From Prunella strophiata (lineage: Eukaryota > Chordata > Aves > Passeriformes > Prunellidae), in contig JAZBQD010000013.1 in NCBI GenBank assembly GCA_036583965.1, positions 10,290,763 through 10,354,762 of the forward strand: a DNA stretch of 64,000 bases, given 5' to 3'. The translations under genes and the position numbers were made by a program. A model generated the notes under the pieces. That model ran no database searches. It was not told the DNA's origin and saw nothing but the letters and a program-made list of their open reading frames with translations. Positions 1-22,440 of this stretch are shown here, one piece after another (position 1 is the stretch's first letter; each line of letters begins with the position of its first letter).

Positions 1-138
1 CTGGGAGTGTTTATTATGGGGAGCTAAATTATAGCTTAGCACTGGTGGGAAGAAGAGAATTATATATTACAAAGTGAGTTACATAAAATGGACATTAATA
101 TGTGTTTATAAATTCAAGACCTGTGTTTGTTTTTGTAG

Positions 139-541
139 CCACCTGTATTTACCCATTTCCTGGATTATGTAACTGAACTCCAGACATTAACTTCCAATGT
201 AATAGATCATATCAAAGGGCTTGAAATCATTCTGACTGCACTAAAACTTGAAGAGCTGTCCCTCAAGGACACTCTGCTTTTACAGGTAAGAGTTTCCCTG
301 TGCAAACACCTGTGGTCCTCAGGAATTTCTTTTTGGTGTTTGAGATGTTGGAGAAAGTTTAAAAGGGGGATTTAAACAGTTGCTGTGGAGTGAATGATTT
401 CTCTTTTGCACTTTGCAGGAAGAAAAAAAGTTTACAAAGACTGTGCAAGGGAAGGTCCAGAGCAGTTACCATCACTCAGTTCAGGAAATTGGAGAGCTGC
501 TGAAAAAGAGACTTGATACCATTAAAAAACTAAAGATTTGA
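139..541 (+). CDS. NAA25: NAA25, last two coding exons (partial, 5' part outside window)
   Basis: Seen: exon 139-285 (49 codons) lies between a polypyrimidine/TAG acceptor and a CAG|gtaag donor. The last exon is 419-541 (40 codons plus TGA) after a TTTGCAG acceptor. The peptide reads PPVFTHFLDYVTELQ...LKLEELSLKDTLLLQ, then EEKKFTKTVQGKVQSSYHHS...LLKKRLDTIKKLKI, which I recognise as the vertebrate NAA25 C-terminus. Known: NAA25 is the TPR-rich auxiliary subunit of NatB, which with catalytic NAA20 acetylates N-termini starting Met-Asp/Glu/Asn/Gln on ribosomes. The C-terminus is lysine-rich and helical. Its position beside ERP29 agrees with 12q24-type synteny. Both exons are phase 0 and intact. 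The rest of the gene lies to the left. Confidence 0.93.
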
Positions 542-1835
542 GCAATGCATCCCTGGCAGACTCCACAGGGGAGTGACACCAGAGTCCCAGACAGAAGCAA
601 CATCCACTCTACCATCACTTAAATCCAGAACTTCCTCATAATGCATGAAGGACTTAAAATCATGAAACAATTTTTTTAGGTATTACAGATGTATTGAGCT
701 GATTTAAATTATTGTACATAAAAGAAGCAGGGACCCTTCCTGGGGTTTGACCACTTTTTATACATGTTCATAAGCATATTGCAACAGGAGAAAATTCACT
801 TTCTTCCCTTTTGATCTCTAGAACCAACTGGAGATGGTCTTTAGAAGCAGCAATAGCAATCCAGTGTAAAGCATCTATCTCCAAGGATATTTTCATCACC
901 ATACAGTGTTCATAACTTTTGTATGGTCCTTGCCTTAGAAATGCAGGAATTGTAGATGTCCACGTTCAGCCACCTCTGATGAACTGAGCCTGGCTTGGAG
1001 CTGCCTGTTTTGCCTGCAAACCACCTTGATCCTGCTGACAGAACTCCATGTGTTGGTCCATCAGGGAGAGGTGAGGCCTCTGTGGTGGGCTGGGAATCTT
1101 CTGGAGCTGGGGCAGGATCTCCAGGAGAGAGCAGGAGGGAGGAGGTGTCTGTGCAACTGGGGAAAACTGCAGATGTGATGAGGAGCAAACTTCAGTGAGA
1201 GATGGGAATGGGAATGGGTGTTCCAGCAAAAAAAAAAAGACAAAAAGAGAGACCTTGTAAATAATGGCTGCAGTGAAGTGTGACACTGCGCTGGTATCAT
1301 GTCAGTTTAATGTCAAACAGCAACGTCATGACTTTTAAAAAATGTATTTAGATTACTGAAACTTTAAGACTTCAATATTTTAATAGAAATGGAATCCTAT
1401 TGGCTTTGGTTTTAAGTTGGCAGAGGTAACTTCTGCTTCTGCTGTGGTCTGAGGCTGAGATCCTTTTTGTACCTGTCTGCTTGCTTTGTGCAGTTGAACT
1501 TTGATTATCCAAGCACTGGCCCATGAAGCTTTCTGTTAGAAAGTGTGACCATATCATCTGCTCCCACAGAATCTGTATTTCTGTTGGGTTTTTTCATGTT
1601 CAAAAAGCAATGCAGCCTAAAATTGATAGGCAAAAAAAAAAAAAAGTTCATGTACCTGCAATACAAGGGACAGGTCAGACCCAACAGATTCCTCATCTCC
1701 TGGTTTAGAGACACAGGTATCTGAGTCTAGATTTAAAGTTTGAAGAGAGCTTGACTGCTTTTGTCATCTCCTCTGTTTTGTTAGTTATGCTAGAATGTTG
1801 ATGAGAGTATTTTTTTAATAAATCCCCTGTATTAA
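542..1835 (+). other. NAA25: NAA25 3' UTR, minimal extent
   Basis: Non-coding sequence follows the NAA25 stop. An AATAAA signal at 1817-1822 is followed at once by an A-run of about 17 from 1834, so cleavage near 1835 is plausible, although the genomic A-run could cause internal priming. A second A-run (about 13) sits at 1629-1645. Longer isoforms reaching towards 3.4 kb cannot be excluded. Confidence 0.5.
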
Positions 1836-3935
1836 AAAAAAAAAAAAAAAGTCCCATAGCTGCTCTTGCTGGATTTAGTTTGGCTTTGCCCCATCCTGAA
1901 AGGGAAAGAAAAGAAGAATGTCTGCAGGTTGTCAAATTGTAAAGGATGTCCTGATGGTTAAATCACAATGTCTGGTAAGTGCTCTGGCCTGGAGGAATAC
2001 CAAAATGTGTTAAGTCTGTTTTATAGTAATACTTTTACTGAAAAAAAAAAAAAAAAAAAAGAAAAAAAACAGAACTGTCATGTTGTATAGAAATATCATT
2101 TTTGAAAGGAGGGTGTGCTCCTTCAATTAAAGCAAGGCTGATGACTGCAGGTGATGCTGTCAGGTGTGTAGGGTGAGTGAAAACCACCCCAGTGCTGGGG
2201 TGGGGCAGTTCAGAGCAGCCCTGAGCCAGAAATGGGCACTGCCCTTCCCAGCCAGGGGGCACAGTGGCACTGCTGCTGTCCCTGGCCCGAGGGCTTTGCA
2301 CAAACACAGCAAAGGTGACACAGGGGACAGTCCCAGGGCTGATCCAGGCTGGAGTTTCCTTCCACTGCTGCTACACCAGGTTGAACTCAGTCGTATCAAT
2401 AAGCAATGGTGACAATGTAAGTGAGGTTTAAGATTAAGGAGAACCAAGCATTTAAAATCCTCCTGTGTGCCTGAAAGCAGAAGCTGGGTTAAAAAAAGGT
2501 TTCCTGCATCCCTTGAAAGGAGAACTGAAACTGGGGGGGGGGGGACAGGATGGAACCATGGCTCACTCACTTCCAGCACAGGGAATTCTGACTGTTCTCA
2601 GTGCCAGCTGCTGTTCTCTTGCCACTTCCAGCCACTGGGAATGACAACCTTGTCAGACACAGAACTTTGGGGTTACTCAGTGGTTTCTAAAAGCAGAGGC
2701 CCTCTCTTCCCAAGCTGTAGTTTCTCTAGGAGGAAACAGTGTACAAAAATGACTCCGTGCTGACTGACTGGGGGCTTGGTTGAGGGAGAATTTCTCTCCC
2801 CCTATAAATTGTGTACAGTTAAATATATTATATATTTCTTACAAAAGAGCATTTCCCCTCCAGAATATGTCCAACACGGACCTGGTAAGAAATTCAAGCT
2901 ATAACCCATTGCTGCTGTTCCCCTTTTTTCCACTCTTAGGATTTGTTTTTGTTTGTTTCGGATTTTCTTTGGGTGATGAGTTGAAAAACATACCTAGAAG
3001 AAGCTACCAAGACTACTGTTTACAGACTGAAAAATAACTGCTTTTATACTACTGGGATCATGAGCCACGATCCTTTTACAGATTTCCTCAACTCTTGGCT
3101 TAAAATCAGTGTCTGATGTAGATAAAGGTTGGAAATCTCCTACCCTGCTTTGTCTACACACAGGACAAACTGTACAATGCTTGTTTGTGTTGTCCATCAT
3201 TTTTGTACTTTTTAACTGTTCAAAAATTGCATTTATATTTTGCAATCCTTGATAATCATGACTTTATTTTAACGGCTAGTAAACTTAGGGATTTTTTTGT
3301 TGTTGTATTTGCAGCCTTATCTGAACTTTCTCTTCCTTGATTATTGTTAATTTATGACTGTAGGAGATATGTACGCCTCAGCCTTCTACGGACTTAAGTG
3401 ACACAGCTGCAACTGAACTGCTTTAAACTGGATGGGTTTATAATTTATATAAAAGTCAGTTTCGTTACAAATCAGTATTGCTGCCTCATTTTTCTGCCTG
3501 GATGGTCTGGATGTGATCAAAGTGCTTGTCTGCACTGTCTTTGTAAGCTCCGTGGTGAAGCCAGATTATGCTGGTGCAGGACAAGCAGATCCTGCAAAGA
3601 GGAAGCATGGAAAAAGAGGGAAAATGCTCATCGTTTTCCAGCTGGGGATTAGGTGCAGAATGATGTCTGCTGGGGTGGGAGTGTGGATGGCTCAGTGCTT
3701 TTACTTGATGAGCTGTCAGTCTGTCTTTATGCTTGCTTTTCATCCAGTCTTTCCATGATAAGGACACATTGTGTGCAAGTGCGGGCTGGCAGCGCATGAA
3801 ATCTCCCCTGGCAGCACAAAAACCTCTGCTTGAGAGGGCTGTGGCAGTGCCCACCTGGATCCGAACGTACACCCCACGGCTTCTCTCCCTCCAGCCCTCT
3901 CTTGTCCTTATTTCACCGGCACCAGCAGCGGTGCT
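1836..3935. other. Stretch between NAA25 and the ERP29 promoter, no gene seen
   Basis: No exon with recognisable product was found on either strand. The stretch holds an A20 run at 2041-2060, a G11-12 run near 2535-2546 and AT-rich sequence at 2815-3450. It may be distal NAA25 3' UTR or spacer. Short open frames here lack splice context and family resemblance. Confidence 0.5.
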
Positions 3936-4121
3936 GTCCCGGGGGGCGCGGAGCTCTGTGCGCGCTGCCCGTTCCCCGCACGGCGTGGGAGCCTCCGCCC
4001 GCCCCCCAGCGCGGCCGCTCCCCCGGTGGCCCCGGGCGGCGGGGCGGGGCGAGGCGAGCCCCCGGCGGCGGCCGTCGCGCCGTCACGTGGCTCCGCAGCT
4101 CCGCTCCCTCCGCGCTCCGCC
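3936..4121 (+). promoter_or_regulatory. ERP29: ERP29 CpG-island promoter and 5' UTR
   Basis: GC- and CpG-rich sequence begins at about 3936 and continues through exon 1 and intron 1 to about 4680. A perfect E-box CACGTG lies at 4084-4089, 33 bases before the start codon, embedded in GTCACGTGG. No TATA box is visible. A classical ER-stress element (CCAAT-N9-CCACG) was looked for and not found. Confidence 0.7.
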
Positions 4122-7100
4122 ATGGCTGCGGCGGCTGCCGCCGGCTCGGTGCTGCTCTGCCTGCTCGGCCTGGTGCTGCCCGGCGGCAGCACGCTGCACA
4201 CCAAGGGCTCCGTGCCGCTCGACACCATCACCTTCTACAAGGTACGGCGCTGGCGGGCCTGCCGGAGCGCTCGGGGGGCGGGCGTGGGGCCGCGCCGGGC
4301 CGTGTGCCCCGCGGCCGGCGGCAGTCCCGGGGCCCGGGAGGAACGCGGGGGGCGCGGCGGGGCCGCGGGCTCGGAGCCGCTGCCGCCGCCACCGGCGCGG
4401 GGAGCGCTCGGTGCTGGCGGAGCCGCCGCGCCGCAGCCAATGGCAGCGCGGCGGCCGCAGCCATCAGCCAATGGCAGCGCGGCGGCCGCGGCCGGCAGCC
4501 AATCGGCGCGGTCCAAGTGGAGCCGAGCCGCGGGGTCCGGCCCGGCTCGCTCCGGCCCGGCGGTGCCGGCGGTACCGGGGAGGCGCGGCCGCAGCCGCGG
4601 CTCCTCGCCCGGGGCTGTGCTGTCTGTGCCCCTGGGGGAGGGCAGGACTGTGCAGGGATAGCGCCGGGGCCGTGAGCGCGCGCTGCTTGGGTGGTTTCAC
4701 TTGTTCATCAAACAGCAACAGGCGCTTTTTTTTTTTTAACCGTTTTTCTTTTCCCTTCACTAAATCACTTCGCAAGGAAGGAATCTTCCCAGGGCCTTGT
4801 GCGCTCCCCACCGGACACTGACCGCTCGGCAGGCCCAGGACGGAGCCTGCAGCCCCACCTGTGCCTGCAGATGCTGTGCAGGCTGGTAGAGCGCTGTGTA
4901 GGTGGGGAGCTGTGGTGCAACCTCAACCTGTTCGCTAGAACAAAAAGATTTTGCAAGGTCTTCTGCTGAAGGGAGGGGAAAATCCCTCATGGGGTGGCAG
5001 AGTCCATTGCCAAGCTAATTGGAAAAGGCATCATTTGTGCAGATCAAGGTTGAAGTGAAGAGGAATCAATTAAATGTGAATTCTCCATTTCATGTACCAG
5101 TACAACACCTCCAGCATCTGCACTGCCTCCCTGTTCCTCCTCCTAGCCAAGAGTGCAGCTCTCATGCTGGGACACTTCAGAATGACAGTACATTTGGCCT
5201 TTCTCCTCTTCATGTCCCACTAGAAAATGTTTCATCTGATCTTCTTCCAAGATGCCAGTCAGATTTCTTACAATAAGCAAATCTTATAATTAAAGGCCTT
5301 ATCAGATCCCCCAAACCTGCCACGTACTACCTTTATCATCTGGTGCAGGAATACAGACACCCAAAGCTCAGTCTTTCCTCCACACGACAGTGAGTCACTT
5401 CTGAAAAGCCATAATTATATAAAATTTCCATTCTCCTCTGCATCTCCCCATTGCACAGGATAAAAAGGACGAGCAGGAGCAACTTTTGGTAACTTGTAGA
5501 TTGCTCAGACCTGAAATGATCAAGTTTTGTCTTGTCTTTTCCCCTTTTTCTTCTTGTTTTAGGTTATTCCAAAGCATAAGTTTGTCCTTGTGAAGTTTGA
5601 CACACAATATCCCTATGGTGAGAAACAAGATGAGTTTAAAAAGCTGGCAGAGAGCTCAGGCTCCAGTGAGGATCTGCTGGTGGCTGAAGTGGGAATATCA
5701 GGTGAGGAACTCTGAGTACATGCAAACAGTGTGGGCTGGTGAGGAGGGGATACATTTCAGTGTGATTTCTGCAGGTTCTGAGGCAATTCTGGGGGTGGGA
5801 TGGATGTGAGAGTGGAGCTCCTGCCCTGGCTGAGCCTGGCTGTGCGTGGGAGAGCTGCTTATCCATCTGGGCTGGGTAATGAGGAGTCAGCCCACACTGC
5901 TGAACTGCTGCCACCTCCTCATCCTCAGCAATTCTTGCCTTTTTTTCCCCCTTCTTTGCTGAGAGAAACCTTTTTGTCCCACGTGCAGGGAACAGACCTT
6001 ACAATAATCATGCTTCAGCCACAATCCTGGGCAGACAGAGAATATTTAGTGTGATTAATTCCATGCAGCAAACCCTGGGGCAGCACAGCAAGGGGTTGTT
6101 GCACTGTGGCTGCTCTAACTCGATGTGACTGTGGCTGGATTGAAGAGAAAAGGAGTGAAGAATAGATCACTGTCACCTGATGTGCTCTGGCTTTGTAGGT
6201 TGAATTAAGAATTTAGGCTTAATTGTCAAACTGTGAGGTTTTACCCACTCTGATATTTCTAAACATATGTGGAATACTCTAAGTAGCATATTGGAAATGG
6301 CTTTGTTTTCTGTCCTCAAGAATAAATATAATTTCTGTAAGATGAGTAAACGTCTTGTAGCTTGGCATGCTGTCAGAACCAAATCATTCTCTGCACACAG
6401 ACAGGAAAAAACACTTATTTAACTGTAAAATCAGATAAAATCAATGGATAGAGGAAAATAAGAGAAAAAAGGGTATTGATTTCCCATAAGGAGGACAGGG
6501 TTTATACAAAAGGTCCTGCCAATGTCTTACACTCTCACAGTCACAGCAAAACACCATTAAAGTCTTTTTCTTTGGAAAACCCACTGAATGTTTGCCTTGC
6601 ACAAATGATTTTATGAGGATGTTTTTATTTCAGTGTGTGGCATTTTCTTGGAACAGGCTCTCCAGAGAATGGTCAGGGCCCCAAGGCTGCCAGAGCTCAG
6701 GGAGTGTTTGGGCAATGCTCTCAGGCACAAGGTGGAATTTTGGGGTGGAAGTTGGACTGAGTGATCCTTTTGGGTCCTTTCCAGCTCAGGATATTTCCAT
6801 GACTCTGTGATTTCCTGGCAGACAGGTTATTAGGACATGCTGAAGCTCTGCCTACAAATATTTGTGTGGGAGGGAATCCTAATTTAATTTTTTATTAACT
6901 GTGCTTTTCTGTGTTTCATTGTCCCTTGACAGATTATGGTGATAAACTGAACACTGAGCTGGGAGAGAAATACAAGCTGGACAAGGAAAAGTTCCCTGTT
7001 TTTTACTTGTTCCAGGATGGTGACTTTAAAAATCCTTTGCTTTATGGTGGTGAAATCAAGGCTGGGGCTATTCAACGCTGGCTGAAGAGTAATGGCATCT

Positions 7101-7435
7101 ACCTGGGGATGCCAGGCTGCCTGAAGGAGTATGATGTGCTGGCCAGCAAATTTATGAGCACCACAGAGAAATCTGATCGTCAGGCCCTCCTGAAAAAGGG
7201 GCAGGAGAATTTAGGGAAAGCAAAAGAAACAGAGAAGAAGTCAGCAGAGCAATACTTGAAAATTATGAGCAAGATCCTGGAGCAGGGAGAGGAGTTTGCT
7301 GCTAACGAAGTCGTGCGAATCACAAAGCTGATCGAGAAGAACAAGATGAGTGATGGAAAGAAGGAGGAGCTCCAGAAAAGCCTCAACATCCTCGCTTCTT
7401 TCAGGAAGAAGAATAGTGAAAAAGATGAGCTCTGA
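4122..7435 (+). CDS. ERP29: ERP29, endoplasmic reticulum protein 29 (complete, 3 exons)
   Basis: Seen: exons 4122-4241, 5563-5701 and 6933-7435 join to 254 codons including TGA (253 aa). Junctions are AAG|gtacgg, ttttag|GTT, TCAG|gtgagg and gacag|AT. The start lies in gccATGG, and residues 1-24 or so form an alanine/leucine-rich signal peptide. A thioredoxin-like domain follows (residues about 25-145: [46 protein letters not shown]). It lacks a CXXC motif, as is normal for ERp29. The helical D-domain carries the conserved cysteine in LGMPGCL and ends in KDEL. Known: it is an ER-lumen, redox-inactive PDI-family chaperone/escort. Odd: mammalian ERp29 ends KEEL, whereas this one has canonical KDEL. 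Transcription is in the same direction as NAA25 and TMEM116, unlike human. Confidence 0.96.
4437..4503 (+). promoter_or_regulatory. Triplicated CCAAT boxes at 31-bp spacing in ERP29 intron 1
   Basis: CCAAT occurs at 4437-4441, 4468-4472 and 4499-4503, exactly 31 bases apart. Each lies in a near-copy of the same GC-rich unit (CCAATGGCAGCGCGGCGGCC). They lie in the same CpG island as the ERP29 start, so they are candidate NF-Y sites of the promoter region. Function is inferred from the motif only. Confidence 0.55.
6665..6812 (+). mobile_element. CR1 LINE 3' end
   Basis: The stretch has the typical CR1 tail: TTTGGGCAATGCTCTCAGGCAC, then GTTGGACTGAGTGATCCTTTTGGGTCC, then CCAGCTCAGGATATT and CATGACTCTGTGATT. 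It is 5'-truncated as most CR1 copies are, and lies in ERP29 intron 2. Confidence 0.8.
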
Positions 7436-8690
7436 TGTGTTGGAGAACTCTCTACAAGCTGTGAAACATTGTCAAGAGTCCTAACCAGTTCTCCTTAATG
7501 CAAGCAAACTTCCCGCTGACTTCAAGAGGGCAGCAGATCTCCTTCTGGGATTCTCAGTTTAGAAGATCAAGAGGAAGACATTCCTTCAAAACACAGTATT
7601 CTAAATGTTGGAAAAATCATCTAAGAGCAAGACACCAGTATTGTGTAATACTGTCCAATAACAGTGTTAAAGCAGACAACAAAAACAAAAGCTCTGGATT
7701 AGCCAGAAGCTCATTCCTGGTGGTTTTTACAGCTGTTCCCTGGCTAACAAATAACAAATTCAGTCTCTCAGTCTGTCTTACATGCTGGAAAAGGTACAGA
7801 TTGGGTGCCCTCTACATCCCCACCTTTCCCTGTCTCTAATATCCTTGGGTTTTATGCTTGTTAACCTACCCCTCACATGCCTTGTGTTGTCCCACTTGGC
7901 TCTAAGTCTTGTTCTTACCTGTTGTTGACTAAGAGACTCAGAGCTTCCTTTTTCTGCCTTCTCCTTCCATGGCTTCTGTCCCTGTTTGCTTTGGGTATCA
8001 GCCAAATGCTGGCAGTGAAGACAGTTCACAGCTTGCCCCTCATTTTCTGTCCAGAGCAGCCATTTCATCAAATATTCTCGCTGAAATCCTTTGTGACACC
8101 CTGACACAGTGAGTGAAGTGAGTTCTGAGCAAGGGCAAAGTCTCCTTGAGGTGCTATTACACTCAGTCTCACCAGTTTGTGCAAAAAATCAGGTTTTCAG
8201 AGGTAAATTTGGATGAGTTTTCTTACAGCTGAAGAGGTGTTTTATCTGTCCAAACTTCATGAACAAAATAGTTTTTCTAGCCTCCAGAAGCAATTGATAC
8301 TGTCAAACTAAAGCCTCATCAGTGTTTGGTAGTTCTAAATATTTGAAAATGAGGTCTTGTAAGAGGAAGCAGAAGTATTTGTGTCCTTAGAAGCCTCATC
8401 TGTGTTATTTAAAAGGAGATGCCTGGCACAAGAATCAGCTCAGTCCTCAGAACTGTACAGTTCACACTGTGTGGAATTCGGATGCCTCTGGAAGATGCTG
8501 AAGCCCTGGTCAGGGTGACAGAGTTGAAAAGAGAAGCACCTGTGAGTTTTACCTTAAAAGTATGCTTTAAACAAAACGGATTCCTGTGGGAGCTTTGCTG
8601 CCTTTTGAATCTTGGGGTGGGTACAAGGAGCAGATGTTGCTGCGAGATAAAACGTATTAATAATGCTATAATAAAAAAAAAAAAAAATTC
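7436..8690 (+). other. ERP29: ERP29 3' UTR (probable extent)
   Basis: Sequence follows the ERP29 stop. AATAAA at 8670-8675 runs straight into an A-rich stretch. No other good hexamer was seen before it. The 3' end is inferred from the signal only and could be nearer the stop. Confidence 0.45.
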
Positions 8691-8999
8691 CACTTCAGAG
8701 CTGCTTCTTAAACCACTTTGTAGGGAAACTACTGCCAGTTCCGTGGTTAGAGGGGAGGCTGAAGCAAGGTGAGGGGAGCCGAGGGTGTCCCTCGGCCCAG
8801 CGCTCTCCCCTCAGGAGCGGCAGAGGAAGGACCCCGGCAGGGTGGGCAGTCCTTGGGAGGGCTCTGTGGAGATCTGTCCGCCTGGCTCAGCCCCGGAGAC
8901 CCTGAGGGAATCGTCTCCCGAGGTGCTGAAGGGAGGTTTTCTCGAAACACTGAGGGAAATTCTGAAGGGAGCAGCCCCCGATAGGATGAGCACTTGAGG

Positions 9000-10131
9000 G
9001 GACCGTGCGCTGGATCTGTGAAGGGAGCAGCCCCGGGGACTCTGAAGGAGCCGTGCCCGGGCTGAGGGCAGCAACCCCCGGGACTCTGAAGGGGACTCTG
9101 TGCCCGGGCTCTCTGAGGGGAGCAACCCCTGGGATTCTGAAGGAGCCATGCTTGGGCTCTCTGAGGGAAGCAGCCCGCGGGACTGAAGGAAAAGTGCCCG
9201 GGGCTCTCTGGGGGGAGCAGCGCGCAGGACTCAAGGAGCCGTGCCCAGGCCCTCTGGGGGGAGCAGCGCGCAGGTCTCGAGCCGTGCCCGGGCACTCTGA
9301 GGGGAGCAACCCCCGGGATTCTGAAGGAGCCGTGCCCGGGCTCTCTGAGGGGAGCAACCGGCAGGACTCTGAAGGAGCCGTGCCCGGGCTCTCTGAGGGC
9401 AGCAGCCCCGGGAATTCTGAAGGAGCCGTGCCCGGGCTCTCTGAGGGCAGCAGCCCCGGGAATTCTGAAGGAGCCGTGCCCGGGCTCTCTGAGGGGAGCA
9501 GCCCCGGGAATTCTGAAGGAGCCGTGCCTGGGCTCTCTGAGGGCAGCAGCCCCGGGAATTCTGAAGGAGCCGTGCCCGGGCTCTCTGAGGGCAGCAGCCC
9601 CGGGAATTCTGAAGGAGCCGTGCCTGGGCTCTCTGAGGGCAGCAGCCCCGGGAATTCTGAAGGAGCCGTGCCCGGGCTCTCTGAGGGGAGCAGCCCCGGG
9701 AATTCTGAAGGAGCCGTGCCCGGGCTCTCTGAGGGGAGCAGCCCCGGGAATTCTGAAGGAGCCGTGCCCGGGCTCTCTGAGGGGAGCAGCCCCGGGAATT
9801 CTGAAGGAGCCGTGCCCGGGCTCTCTGAGGGCAGCAGCCCCGGGAATTCTGAAGGAGCCGTGCCCGGGCTCTCTGAGGGGAGCAGCCCCGGGAATTCTGA
9901 AGGAGCCGTGCCCGGGCTCTCTGAGGGCAGCAGCCCCGGGAATTCTGAAGGAGCCGTGCCCGGGCTCTCTGAGGGCAGCAGCCCCGGGAATTCTGAAGGA
10001 GCCGTGCCCGGGCTCTCTGAGGGGAGCAGCCCCGGGAATTCTGAAGGAGCCGTGCCTGGGCTCTCTGAGGGCAGCAGCCCCGGGAATTCTGAAGGAGCCG
10101 TGCCCGGGCTCTCTGAGGGGAGCAGCCCCCG
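9000..10131. repeat. 48-bp GC-rich minisatellite between ERP29 and TMEM116
   Basis: The first 410 bases hold diverged units. From 9412 to 10131 there are 15 near-identical 48-base copies, each with GAATTC (first at 9412, last at 10084, exactly 14 periods apart). Units differ mainly at GCCCGGG/GCCTGGG and GGGCAGC/GGGGAGC, giving a variant-unit pattern. Because 48 is a multiple of 3, long frames stay open on both strands (for example a 524-codon frame on the minus strand). This is a by-product of the period and not evidence of a protein. It abuts the TMEM116 promoter. Confidence 0.93.
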
Positions 10132-10483
10132 CGCGCTCCTGGAAGCGCCGTCCCGCCCCCGGGGCTGGTGACGTCACGGAGGGGCGGGGCCGCGGGGTCG
10201 CCTCAGGGCCGCTTCGTGAGGGGAGCCCGGGGCGGCGGTGACCGGAGCGAGCCCGCCCACCGGCGCTCCGCCGGTTCTGCCCCCGGAGGGATGCGCGGGA
10301 CGCCGGTCCCCGGGACGCCAATCCCGCTATTTGCCCAGCGCTTCTGTCCCCTCAGCCCCTCTCTGCCACCGGGCGCTCCCCGCAGCCGGCCCCGCCGGCG
10401 GGGGCCGGGCGCGGTGCGGCCCCGGGGCGGAGCGCGGGCGGTGCCCGCAGCCCCGGAGCGGTGCGGCGGCAGTGGCGGTACCC
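10132..10483 (+). promoter_or_regulatory. TMEM116: TMEM116 CpG-island promoter with perfect CRE and GC box
   Basis: The palindrome TGACGTCA (full CRE, CREB/ATF class) lies at 10169-10176. A GC box GGGGCGGGG follows at about 10181-10189. The whole stretch to the ATG at 10484 is GC- and CpG-rich without a TATA box. It directly follows the 48-bp array, whose last units may be part of the same CpG island. Confidence 0.72.
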
Positions 10484-21815
<11,332 letters not shown>

Positions 21816-22440
21816 TGCAGCCCTGCCTGGAAGGAGGGAGGCAGAGTCCTTCCAACTCCTCATCTCCAGAGCAAGGATGGAACTGTCCTCTCGGGCAGCA
21901 CAGCGGGGCTGGCAGAGCCAGGCGCTCAGTGGACACAGTTATTTATTTGATGGATTCTTTCAGCGTGGTAAATCTTTAGTCCAGACTTTCTCCTCCTGGA
22001 AATATCCCTAGAAATGCAGCAAACCCCATGTAAAGGCTCAGAGACCTGGTCCAGCTCCTTGGAAGTTAAGCAGAGGATGTTTTATTTTGTTTTATTTCTC
22101 CAAGTCATTGCCTTTACAAATTAACAAAAAGCAAAATGAGTATTTGTCAATCTCTGCCTTTTAATTCACTCTAACCATGAGAAGTTGCACCACCCTAGGA
22201 ACCAAGTGCAAGAAGTGAAGAATTGCAGAGGACAAAACCTGCCTGGAATTTCTGCACATTTCCCTTTCCTTCCTGCTCAGCCACAATACTTCCAAAAATC
22301 AGCTGCTTCAACCCTGTGGAGCATCTCTCATGAACCAGGTGAGCAGGACTTTGAATCTCTCTTTGCATTTCCAGATGTTCACATGAATTATTTACTGAGG
22401 TCCCACCATTCTATAGGAAATAAACCAGGTCCTTAATCTG
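21816..22440 (+). other. TMEM116: TMEM116 3' UTR (probable extent)
   Basis: Sequence follows the TMEM116 stop. The first clear AATAAA on this strand is at 22419-22424, so cleavage near 22440 is likely. Extent is inferred from the signal alone. Confidence 0.5.

Noticed and set aside
3936..4680. ER-stress element expected near ERP29
   Set aside because: CCAAT boxes and a CGTGG word exist, but not in the CCAAT-N9-CCACG arrangement on either strand.
3733..4821. 362-codon Arg/Ala/Pro-rich frame and its overlapping partners
   Set aside because: CpG-island sequence rarely contains stops. The real gene here is ERP29 exon 1, in another frame.
8747..10321. 524-codon open frame on the minus strand and 388-codon frame on the + strand over the same stretch
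   Set aside because: Both are products of the 48-bp array, whose period is a multiple of three. No start context, no known domain, and both strands are equally open.
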